This document shows, piece after piece, positions 57,133-64,000 of a stretch of 64,000 nucleotides of DNA. A program made the position numbers and the translations under genes. The notes under the pieces were generated by a model that was not told the origin of the DNA, did no database searches, and was given only the letters and a program-made list of their open reading frames with translations. The stretch's first letter is position 1. Each line of letters begins with the position of its first letter. Origin of the DNA: Pseudomonas rustica (GTDB lineage: Bacteria > Pseudomonadota > Gammaproteobacteria > Pseudomonadales > Pseudomonadaceae); the NCBI RefSeq assembly GCF_018336155.1, contig NZ_JAGYHF010000006.1:372001-436000 (forward strand), in the 5' to 3' direction.

Positions 57133-57330
57133 ATAGGAATGACGTAATCATTTATGGAGGGGGGGAAATTAAGCTTTTGGCTTAATGAGGCCGCGCCGCA
57201 GAGAAGGCGACAGGATCGCGTACTTATTCGAAAAGGAGTGCGTCGGCGACGGCTAGCAGGGGGCAGTGGAGAAACCACTGCGGGGCCGAATGTACCACCT
57301 GAGTTTCTGAGCGTCTAGCCCTGAATACGC
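57133..57330 (-). promoter_or_regulatory. rho leader region
   Basis: About 200 bases between the trxA terminator and the rho start. No ORF is convincing. It should contain the rho promoter and a transcribed leader; Rho autoregulates through its leader in E. coli, and this is assumed rather than seen here. Confidence 0.4.
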
Positions 57331-57361
57331 AAAAAGCCCCGCAATTTGCGAGGCTTTTTTT
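57331..57361 (-). terminator. Terminator after trxA
   Basis: On the minus strand AGCCTCGCAAATTGCGGGGC with the next T residues forms a stem with one G-T pair, preceded by A7 and followed by TTTTT; it lies about 20 bases past the trxA stop. Confidence 0.85.
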
Positions 57362-57381
57362 AATGCACTTTACAGCGACGC

Positions 57382-57711
57382 TTAGATGTTGGCGTCGAGG
57401 AAAGCTGCCAGCTGCGACTTCGACAGCGCGCCGACTTTGGTCGCTTCAACGTTGCCGTTCTTGAACAGCATCAGCGTCGGGATACCACGCACGCCATGCT
57501 TGGCCGGAGTTTCCTGGTTTTCGTCGATGTTCAGTTTGGCAACGGTCAGCTTGCCTTTGTAAGTCTCGGCAATCTCGTCCAGAACCGGAGCGATCATTTT
57601 GCAAGGACCGCACCATTCAGCCCAGTAATCGACCAGGACAGCGCCTTCGGCCTTGAGTACGTCGGCTTCGAAGCTAGCGTCGCTAACGTGTTTGATAAGA
57701 TCGCTGCTCAT
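57382..57711 (-). CDS. trxA: Thioredoxin TrxA
   Basis: This 109-residue thioredoxin has the active site WCGPCK at residues 33-38 within [20 protein letters not shown] and the cis-proline loop [27 protein letters not shown] precedes the ATG. The trxA-rho pairing is conserved in gammaproteobacteria. Confidence 0.97.
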   Translation of the reverse strand: MSSDLIKHVSDASFEADVLKAEGAVLVDYWAEWCGPCKMIAPVLDEIAETYKGKLTVAKLNIDENQETPAKHGVRGIPTLMLFKNGNVEATKVGALSKSQLAAFLDANI

Positions 57712-57831
57712 GGAATTCTCCAGGTTGTAAGCAAAAAAACGTGGCCCATCATAGCCGCCCTTCCCCTGTTCAGGAAGCCGCAGATGATTGAGTCTTGCTA
57801 TGGCACTCGATGAGTTTGGGTATAGCTCAAG

Positions 57832-58539
57832 TCACGCGGTAGCGGGAGCGATGAAGGCGATTCCGGTGCGCAGCGCGGCATTGCGCACGTGTTCCTGCAT
57901 GGCTTTTTGCGCGGCAGCCGAGGCCCGGCGAGCGAGGGCGCGAAGGATTTTGCGGTGCTCCTGCCAGGTTTCCATGGCGCGTTCGGCACGGATGAACGGT
58001 AGTTTCTGGCTCTCGAGGAACATCTCGGCGCTGGCGGTGAGGATGCTCAGCATCGCCTGATTGCCGCTGGCCAGGAGAATGCGCCGGTGGAATTCGAAAT
58101 CGAGTTTCGCTGCCGCCTCAAAGTCGCCGGCCTTCAATTGCTCGCGCATCGCCGCGACATTATCCTCCAGCGCATCCAGATCAAACGTGCTCAACGTCAC
58201 TGCCGCCAACCCGGCGGCAAAGCCTTCCAGCGCATAGCGCAACTGAAAGATATCCAGCGGCGACGCCTGCGCGGCGAATGACCAGCCCGGTGCGTTTTCA
58301 CCCGATGACAGCTCCACCGGCGCCTGCACGAACACGCCTTTGCCCGGTTGAATACTGACCACGCCCAACGCACTCAGCGATGACAACGCCTCGCGCAACG
58401 ACGCCCGGCTCACCCCCAGTTGCAACGCCAGATCGCGTTGCGACGGCAAGGCATCGCCGGCGCCGAAACCCTGTTCGGTGATCAGTTTGCGGATCGCTTG
58501 CAGCGCCACTTCGGGTACTGCACGGGAAATCGAATTCAT
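57832..58539 (-). CDS. FadR-subfamily GntR transcriptional regulator
   Basis: This 235-residue protein has an N-terminal winged HTH (QGFGAGDALPSQRDLALQLG, then VSRASLREALSSLSALGVV) and a helical FCD ligand domain (LDIFQLRYALEGFAAGLAAV, then KLDFEFHRRILLASGNQAML, with the metal-binding Asp/His pattern). It is divergent from the amino-acid ABC operon at 58796 and is its likely regulator. The gap contains ACTGTTCAGACCAGT (about 58667-58681), whose complement includes TGGTCTGA, a half-site style common for FadR-type operators. Confidence 0.88.
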   Translation of the reverse strand: MNSISRAVPEVALQAIRKLITEQGFGAGDALPSQRDLALQLGVSRASLREALSSLSALGVVSIQPGKGVFVQAPVELSSGENAPGWSFAAQASPLDIFQLRYALEGFAAGLAAVTLSTFDLDALEDNVAAMREQLKAGDFEAAAKLDFEFHRRILLASGNQAMLSILTASAEMFLESQKLPFIRAERAMETWQEHRKILRALARRASAAAQKAMQEHVRNAALRTGIAFIAPATA

Positions 58540-58795
58540 GGTTTTTCAGACGCGTCAGGCCAATGTGCGGCTAGTTGTAAAGCTATTCGCCGAGTCCGGC
58601 AAGTCATGCCCCAGCGGGGTTCGGTGATCGCGACCGATGCGCTATCGCAGTGCGAAAAACAACCTGACTGTTCAGACCAGTAAGACCGAACAAAGCCGCT
58701 GAAACCGCGGCCTGCCGCGACGACAGCCACGTATTGGCACGGCGCATGCTCTGTCCGATCGCAGAAATCACTTCCCGCCGATCCGGAGATTGTCC

Positions 58796-59581
58796 ATGAC
58801 CAAGCGTTACAGCGCCCTCCTCGCCGCCCTGTTTTCCAGCCTGCTGCTCAGCCAGATACCTGCTCACGCCGACGGTCTCGATGACGTGGTCAAACGCGGC
58901 ACGCTGAAAGTTGCCGTGCCGCAAGACTTCCCGCCGTTCGGCTCGGTCGGCCCGGACATGAAACCTCGTGGCCTCGACATCGACACGGCAAAACTGCTGG
59001 CCGACCAGCTCAAGGTCAAACTCGAGCTGACCCCGGTCAACAGCACCAACCGCATCCCGTTTCTCACCACCGGCAAAGTCGATCTGGTGATTTCCAGCCT
59101 CGGCAAAAACGCCGAGCGCGAGAAAGTCATCGACTTCTCCCGCGCCTACGCACCGTTCTACCTCGCGGTATTCGGCCCGCCAGACGCGGCGATCAACAAC
59201 CTCGACGACCTCAAAGGCAAAACCATCAGCGTCACCCGTGGCGCCATCGAAGACATCGAATTGACCAAAGTCGCCCCCGAAGGCGTGACCATCAAGCGTT
59301 TCGAAGACAACAACTCGACCATCGCCGCTTACCTCGCCGGGCAGGTCGACCTGATCGCCAGCGGCAACGTGGTGATGGTCGCGATCAGCGAAAAGAACCC
59401 GAAACGCGTGCCGGCGCTGAAAGTGAAGCTCAAGGATTCGCCGGTTTACGTCGGCGTGAACAAGAACGAAGCGGCGCTGCTGGCCAAGGTCAACGACATC
59501 CTGACCAGCGCCAAGGCTGACGGCGCGCTGGAAAAGAACTCGCAGACCTGGCTGAAAGAGCCGCTGCCGGCCGATCTCTGA
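58796..59581 (+). CDS. Amino-acid ABC transporter substrate-binding protein
   Basis: This 261-residue periplasmic protein has a signal peptide (ALLAALFSSLLLSQIPAHA, cleavage about residue 24) and then DGLDDVVKRGTLKVAVPQDF. It is of the polar amino-acid binding family 3 (SBP_bac_3), with the GLDIDTAKLLADQL and LDLVISSLGKNAERE-type binding segments. CCGGAGATTGTCC precedes the ATG at 58796; a TTG two codons earlier is less likely. Specificity is unknown. Confidence 0.9.
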   Translation: MTKRYSALLAALFSSLLLSQIPAHADGLDDVVKRGTLKVAVPQDFPPFGSVGPDMKPRGLDIDTAKLLADQLKVKLELTPVNSTNRIPFLTTGKVDLVISSLGKNAEREKVIDFSRAYAPFYLAVFGPPDAAINNLDDLKGKTISVTRGAIEDIELTKVAPEGVTIKRFEDNNSTIAAYLAGQVDLIASGNVVMVAISEKNPKRVPALKVKLKDSPVYVGVNKNEAALLAKVNDILTSAKADGALEKNSQTWLKEPLPADL

Positions 59582-59602
59582 TCGACTGCGCGGGAGACAT
59601 TC

Positions 59603-60277
59603 ATGGCTTATCAGTTCGATTTCATGCCGGTGGTGCAAAACACCGACCTGCTGCTGCGCGGCGCGCTGTTCACCCTTGAGCTGACGGCCATCGGCGCGCT
59701 GCTCGGGGTTGGCGTGGGCATTGTCGGGGCGTTGGTGCGGGCGTGGAACATCCGCCCGTTCTCGGCAATCTTTGGCGTCTACGTCGAGTTGATCCGCAAT
59801 ACGCCGTTTCTGGTGCAGTTGTTCTTCATCTTCTTCGGCCTGCCGTCGTTGGGCGTGCAGATTTCCGAGTGGCAAGCGGCGGTGCTGGCGATGGTGATCA
59901 ACCTCGGTGCCTATTCGACCGAGATCATCCGCGCCGGCATTCAGGCGATTCCGCGCGGGCAGCTGGAAGCCGCAGCGGCACTGGCGATGACGCGTTTTGA
60001 AGCGTTCCGCCATGTGGTGCTGCTGCCGGCGCTGGGCAAGGTCTGGCCGGCGCTAAGCAGCCAGATCATCATTGTCATGCTCGGTTCGGCGGTGTGTTCG
60101 CAGATCGCCACCGAAGAGTTGAGCTTCGCTGCCAACTTCATTCAGTCGCGCAACTTCCGCGCCTTTGAAACCTATGCGCTGACCACGTTGATCTACCTGT
60201 GCATGGCGCTGCTGATCCGCCAGTTACTCAACTGGATCGGCCGTCGTTACATCAGCCGAAGCGGGGGCCGCGCATGA
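59603..60277 (+). CDS. Amino-acid ABC transporter permease 1
   Basis: This 224-residue HisM/GlnP-type permease has the N-terminal GALFTLELTAIGALLGVGVG and the EAA loop LEAAAALAMTRFEAFRHVVL around residues 123-142, with five or so membrane segments. CGGGAGACATTC gives a good RBS, 21 bases after the binding-protein gene. It ends in an ATGA overlap with the second permease. Confidence 0.92.
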   Translation: MAYQFDFMPVVQNTDLLLRGALFTLELTAIGALLGVGVGIVGALVRAWNIRPFSAIFGVYVELIRNTPFLVQLFFIFFGLPSLGVQISEWQAAVLAMVINLGAYSTEIIRAGIQAIPRGQLEAAAALAMTRFEAFRHVVLLPALGKVWPALSSQIIIVMLGSAVCSQIATEELSFAANFIQSRNFRAFETYALTTLIYLCMALLIRQLLNWIGRRYISRSGGRA

Positions 60278-60924
60278 GCGATTTCACCTTCTGGGACATC
60301 CTGCGCAACCTGCTCATCGGCCTGCAATGGACGCTGGCATTGTCGCTGGTGGCGTTTATCGGCGGCGGCCTCGTCGGGCTGCTGATCCTGATCATGCGCA
60401 TCTCGAAAAACCCTCTATCGAGCAACATCGCCCGCACTTGGATCGAGCTGTTCCAAGGCACGCCGCTATTGATGCAGCTGTTTCTGGTGTTCTTCGGCGT
60501 GGCCCTGGCCGGGATCGAAATCTCGCCGTGGATGGCCGCAGCGATTGCCTTAACCTTGTTCACCAGTGCTTATCTGGCGGAGATCTGGCGCGGCTGCGTC
60601 GAGTCGATCGCGCATGGCCAGTGGGAAGCCTCGGCGAGTCTGGCGCTCAATCCTTTGGAGCAACTGCGCTACGTGATCCTGCCGCAAGCGCTGCGCATTG
60701 CCGTGGCGCCGACTGTGGGTTTCTCGGTGCAAGTGGTCAAAGGCACCGCGGTGACCTCGATCATCGGCTTCACCGAATTGACCAAGACCGGCGGCATGCT
60801 CGCCAACGCCACGTTTGAACCGTTCATGGTCTACGGCCTCGTCGCCCTCGGCTACTTCCTGCTCTGCTACCCCTTGTCCCTCAGTGCGCGCTACCTGGAA
60901 AGGAGACTGCATGCCTCTGCTTAG
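60274..60924 (+). CDS. Amino-acid ABC transporter permease 2
   Basis: This 216-residue HisQ/GlnP-type permease has NLLIGLQWTLALSLVAFIGG at the N-terminus and the EAA-type loop WEASASLALNPLEQLRYVIL around 120-140. The ATG at 60274 overlaps the previous stop. It forms a heterodimeric channel with permease 1. Its last 14 bases overlap the ATPase gene. Confidence 0.92.
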   Translation: MSDFTFWDILRNLLIGLQWTLALSLVAFIGGGLVGLLILIMRISKNPLSSNIARTWIELFQGTPLLMQLFLVFFGVALAGIEISPWMAAAIALTLFTSAYLAEIWRGCVESIAHGQWEASASLALNPLEQLRYVILPQALRIAVAPTVGFSVQVVKGTAVTSIIGFTELTKTGGMLANATFEPFMVYGLVALGYFLLCYPLSLSARYLERRLHASA

Positions 60925-61648
60925 AATTTCCGCCCTGCATAAATACTACGGCGATCACCACGTGCTCAAAGGCATCGACCTCAGCGTCGAAGAAGGCCAG
61001 GTGGTGGCGATCATCGGCCGCAGCGGCTCGGGCAAATCCACCCTGCTGCGCACGCTTAATGGTCTGGAATCGATCAACGACGGCGTGATCGAAGTCGACG
61101 GCGAATACCTCGACGCCGCCCGCGCCGACCTGCGCAGCCTGCGGCAGAAAGTCGGCATGGTCTTTCAGCAGTTCAATCTGTTCCCGCACCTGACCGTCGG
61201 TGAAAACGTGATGCTCGCGCCGCAAGTGGTGCAGAAAGCGCCAAAAGCCAAAGCGGCGGAACTGGCGAGAGAGATGCTCGAGCGGGTGGGCCTCGGGGAA
61301 AAATTTGATGCTTTCCCGGATCGACTGTCCGGCGGCCAACAGCAGCGCGTGGCGATTGCCCGGGCATTGGCGATGTCGCCGAAGGTCTTGCTCTGTGATG
61401 AGATTACTTCTGCACTCGATCCGGAACTGGTCAACGAAGTGCTCAGCGTCGTGCGGCAATTGGCCAAGGAAGGCATGACGCTGATCATGGTCACTCACGA
61501 GATGCGCTTTGCTCGCGAGGTCGGCGACAAACTGGTGTTCATGCACCACGGCAAGGTGCATGAAGTGGGCGATCCGAAGCTGTTGTTTGCCAATCCGCAG
61601 ACGGCGGAACTGGCCAATTTCATCGGCACGGTGGAGCACGCCGGCTGA
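60911..61648 (+). CDS. Amino-acid ABC transporter ATPase
   Basis: This 245-residue ATPase of the GlnQ/HisP type has Walker A GRSGSGKS at residues 36-43, the signature LSGGQQQRVAIARALA and Walker B KVLLCDEITSALDP. AAAGGAGACTGC, inside the end of permease 2, precedes the ATG. It completes a four-gene import operon. Its stop is four bases from the stop of the convergent fimbrial gene. Confidence 0.94.
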   Translation: MPLLRISALHKYYGDHHVLKGIDLSVEEGQVVAIIGRSGSGKSTLLRTLNGLESINDGVIEVDGEYLDAARADLRSLRQKVGMVFQQFNLFPHLTVGENVMLAPQVVQKAPKAKAAELAREMLERVGLGEKFDAFPDRLSGGQQQRVAIARALAMSPKVLLCDEITSALDPELVNEVLSVVRQLAKEGMTLIMVTHEMRFAREVGDKLVFMHHGKVHEVGDPKLLFANPQTAELANFIGTVEHAG

Positions 61649-61652
61649 GCAT

Positions 61653-62168
61653 TCAGTCGTGCAGCAACTCGAATGTGCCAGCGGCTTCGAACAGTGTTTC
61701 GTCGTGGATCTGCAACTGACGGATATCCAGTTGCGCCTGAACGTCGATCTGCGCGGTGAAGTGCCGGGCGCGCTGCGATTGAATGGTTTGCGCCGCATCG
61801 AATAGCTGTTCCGCGCGTGGCTGCGGCTCGGTATCGCGGGTCAGCATCGCCGCGCTGCCGTCTATTACCGCGTCGCTGATGCGCAGGCTGAATTGGCCCT
61901 GTTGGCCTAACCGGAAAACATTCGGGCCCGCGCTGGTGCCGTTGAAGCGCAGTTTGATTGGCGTTGGCGTCTGGCAGATCACCGTCAAGGTGAGTCGGTG
62001 AGTGTCCAGATTTACCCAATGTTGGCCGAGGGGTTGGTCGGGGAATGCGCCGCGATGTAATTGGCCGTAATCAACTTCGGACTGGCTCAATCGTGATTCG
62101 CAGTCAGCGGCGAAAATCGGTGTCATCAGCAGGTAGATGACTAGCGCGACGGCTGATTTAGCGCGCAT
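61653..62168 (-). CDS. Minor fimbrial subunit-like protein
   Basis: This 171-residue exported protein has a signal peptide (KSAVALVIYLLMTPIFAA) followed by DCESRLSQSEVDYGQLHRG. Two cysteines (DCESR, TVICQTP) are spaced as in chaperone-usher pilins that form one disulfide, and GTSAGPNVFRLGQQGQFSLR resembles the mid-domain of adaptor pilins. The ATG at 62168 overlaps the usher stop by 11 bases. A tip or adaptor role is inferred from position after the usher. Confidence 0.7.
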   Translation of the reverse strand: MRAKSAVALVIYLLMTPIFAADCESRLSQSEVDYGQLHRGAFPDQPLGQHWVNLDTHRLTLTVICQTPTPIKLRFNGTSAGPNVFRLGQQGQFSLRISDAVIDGSAAMLTRDTEPQPRAEQLFDAAQTIQSQRARHFTAQIDVQAQLDIRQLQIHDETLFEAAGTFELLHD

Positions 62169-64000
62169 GGCAAACGCCCTCCATGGCTTCATACAATTGA
62201 TCGCTGTGAGTGTCGGGCGGCGGTTCCAGTTGCAGCTCGCAGCGGCGGTTGTTGGCGAGCTGAACGTGCAACGTCTGCGCGCCCTGCACATCACTCAAAA
62301 ACGCTTTGCCGCCCTCAACGACTGAACCGAGCAACTGCCCCTGCTCCGTCAACACCGACGCGCCTCGGCTGATGGGCATTCCTTGCTCATCGACAATTTG
62401 CATTAGCACCCGACGCACGCTGATCACTTCGAAATCCAGCGTATTGAATGAGCCGCGTCCGGCCTGCACTTCTTTGAAACCATTGATCAGATCGACCCGG
62501 CGCGGCAACGTTCGAGTCATCACTTGCACGCGGCTTTGGCTGTACGCCGACAGCCCGGGAATCACCGCGCGCCCGTCGCCGTCCGTCCACACCGGGCCTG
62601 ACGGCGTCGTTAACTGCACCCCCGAAAGATTTCCCACGGAAGCGATGCCGAAGGTGTCTTGAATGGCATAAGGGGAAAACGTCACGCCGTCCTCGTGCAC
62701 AGCGATGCCGCCCTTGAGCTGGCCCATGTAACTGTTGCTCGCCGCGTCGCGGTTCACACCAAGCCCGACTTGGGCATAGCGCGGAAGCAGGCCGACGCTG
62801 GCGTTCAGCCGCGAACCGCGCGCCTCGCCGATGCCGTCGACGCCCAAGCGATAACTCACCGTGTCGTTGACTTGCTCGCTCAGCGCCGAGCCCAGCGTCG
62901 TTTGCGTATCGCGGTGGCTGGCATAGGTGCGCAACTGGCGCGAGCCGCCGAGGGGAATGCCGATGCTCAGGTGCATTGCCGTCGCGTTCGATTCGGCTTC
63001 GATGTTGAACGACACGCTGGCGTGCTTGAACCCCTTGCCCCACGAACCGCTCAAGCGTTGCCGGTGCTCGCCGTTGTGCAAGGCGCTGCGGCTGATTGCT
63101 GCACTGATCCCGCCCCACCGCGGATCCGCCCAACCTAGCGTCGCGCTGAATTGATTGGCGAAGCGCTGCTGCAATTGATCGGCGCTGTAGCTCTGGTTAT
63201 CGAGCACATCGCGGTATTGCTCGCTGCGCAGTGTGGCGCTGAGGCCGAAACTGGCCCGTTCGAAAAATGCGCTCGATATGGAAAGGCTCTGCTGCACTCC
63301 CTGCGAATCGGTGTCGGCCTGCCGGGCTAAAACTGTGCGCCAACGCAGGTCAGCGTGCTGAAACAGACGGGTATCGATGCCCCAGCCGCTCGCCTGATAA
63401 TTTGGCGTTGTCATCAGGCCGCTGCTGAGCAGCGACGTTGGCCCCAAGCCCCAACTGCCGCTGAGCGTGGCGACGGTTTGATTGTCGATCTGTTCATCCG
63501 CTCGCGAACGCAGGGTTCCCACCGCCAGGTGATAGCCGGGTCGGGCCTGACTGATTTGATGGAACGCCGAGACTGGTAACGCAAACTCCCTTGTCGCACC
63601 GTCCTCACCAATGACCTTCACCAGTAGATCATCGCTGCCGTTGAGCAAGGAAAATCCGCTCAGACTGAACGGCCCCGGTGGCACCCATGTGCTGTAGATC
63701 AGCGCGCCGGACTGGCGAACTTCGATGCGCGATGGGCTGTTGGCGATGCCATCGACAGCGGCGCTGGATTCGCTTGGCCGCACAGCGCTCTGGGCTGGAA
63801 AAAGCTGCGCGCCAGTGATGGGCACACCGGCAAACAGTGGACTGCTGGTGTTGATCTGGCCCAATTGCAACGTTGAATCGAGCCGTTGCAGATCGCGCTG
63901 GGCATAGCTGTAGAGGTGTTCGACGCCGCCAGTCTGCTGCCCGGAATTCCATTGCTGGCGACTGCGTACGATCCAGTCGGCCGTGTTGAAACCGGCCAGC
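62158..64000 (-). CDS. Chaperone-usher pilus outer-membrane usher (partial, 5' end off the window)
   Basis: About 614 C-terminal residues of a FimD/PapC-type usher are visible; the frame is still open at the right edge (NTADWIVRSRQQW, typical of the N-terminal periplasmic domain to barrel transition). Barrel segments and the C-terminal TDGDGRAVIPGLSAY and RRVDLINGFKEVQAGRGSFN segments match the family. It secretes and assembles pilins delivered by a periplasmic chaperone, whose gene should lie beyond the edge. Two cysteines near the end (RRCELQ, GVCHAR) fit the C-terminal domain disulfide. Confidence 0.88.
   Translation of the reverse strand, partial: LAGFNTADWIVRSRQQWNSGQQTGGVEHLYSYAQRDLQRLDSTLQLGQINTSSPLFAGVPITGAQLFPAQSAVRPSESSAAVDGIANSPSRIEVRQSGALIYSTWVPPGPFSLSGFSLLNGSDDLLVKVIGEDGATREFALPVSAFHQISQARPGYHLAVGTLRSRADEQIDNQTVATLSGSWGLGPTSLLSSGLMTTPNYQASGWGIDTRLFQHADLRWRTVLARQADTDSQGVQQSLSISSAFFERASFGLSATLRSEQYRDVLDNQSYSADQLQQRFANQFSATLGWADPRWGGISAAISRSALHNGEHRQRLSGSWGKGFKHASVSFNIEAESNATAMHLSIGIPLGGSRQLRTYASHRDTQTTLGSALSEQVNDTVSYRLGVDGIGEARGSRLNASVGLLPRYAQVGLGVNRDAASNSYMGQLKGGIAVHEDGVTFSPYAIQDTFGIASVGNLSGVQLTTPSGPVWTDGDGRAVIPGLSAYSQSRVQVMTRTLPRRVDLINGFKEVQAGRGSFNTLDFEVISVRRVLMQIVDEQGMPISRGASVLTEQGQLLGSVVEGGKAFLSDVQGAQTLHVQLANNRRCELQLEPPPDTHSDQLYEAMEGVCHAR

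Overview
The window reads as chromosome of a fluorescent Pseudomonas (P. fluorescens group). The evidence is a GC-rich, densely coding sequence, an ssuEADCBF/lsfA sulfonate block, an spu-type polyamine cluster, a 6S RNA gene between zapA and ygfA, and several families of paired intergenic inverted repeats typical of these genomes. No tRNA, rRNA, CRISPR array, prophage or transposase gene was seen. Species placement is inference from recalled gene content, not from a search.

Layout. 1-2390: end of a penicillin-acylase-family gene, a DJ-1/AraC (GlxA-type) regulator and a divergent HD-domain protein. 2476-12941: polyamine uptake and catabolism, with spuB-C-D-E-F-G-H on the minus strand and a second glutamylpolyamine synthetase (spuI) divergent. 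The place where spuA would sit holds only a decayed remnant. 13211-22591: a TetR regulator, the sulfonate operon ssuEADCBF, the 1-Cys peroxiredoxin lsfA, an OprD-family porin, and a taurine-binding protein gene (tauA) with no tauBCD beside it.

22738-38095: argA, argE, a CYTH/CHAD triphosphatase, an Lrp/AsnC regulator divergent from an ACT-like small protein, an orphan GspE-type ATPase, a DUF2388 protein, the glycine cleavage genes gcvT-gcvH-gcvP, and an iron(III) ABC permease and binding protein without an adjacent ATPase. 38355-44903: ubiquinone hydroxylases (ubiI, ubiH) around a small thioesterase, pepP and ygfB on minus; then a ZapB-like coiled coil, zapA, 6S RNA and ygfA on plus; then an unlisted 51-residue membrane protein gene on minus.

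45101-57711: an EVE-domain protein, a FliL-like exported protein, a quinone oxidoreductase, a TonB-C-only protein, a histidine phosphatase, glpT, a ChaC-type cyclotransferase, an iron-sulfur flavin reductase translationally coupled to ubiD, an SGNH O-acyltransferase, rho and trxA. 57832-64000: a FadR-type regulator divergent from a complete polar amino-acid ABC transporter, then a minor fimbrial subunit and the end of a chaperone-usher pilus usher running off the right edge.

Themes. Most genes are core metabolism. The parts worth a second look are signs of loss and remodelling: the spuA remnant, tauA without its transporter, a deleted duplicate of the gcvP 3' end, a 12-bp in-frame duplication in argE, and paired repeats placed at gene ends. 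I did not find a convincing previously undescribed multi-gene system; the most suggestive little-studied associations are the ubiD-coupled reductase, the HD protein paired with a GlxA-type regulator, and the AsnC/ACT-like divergent pair.
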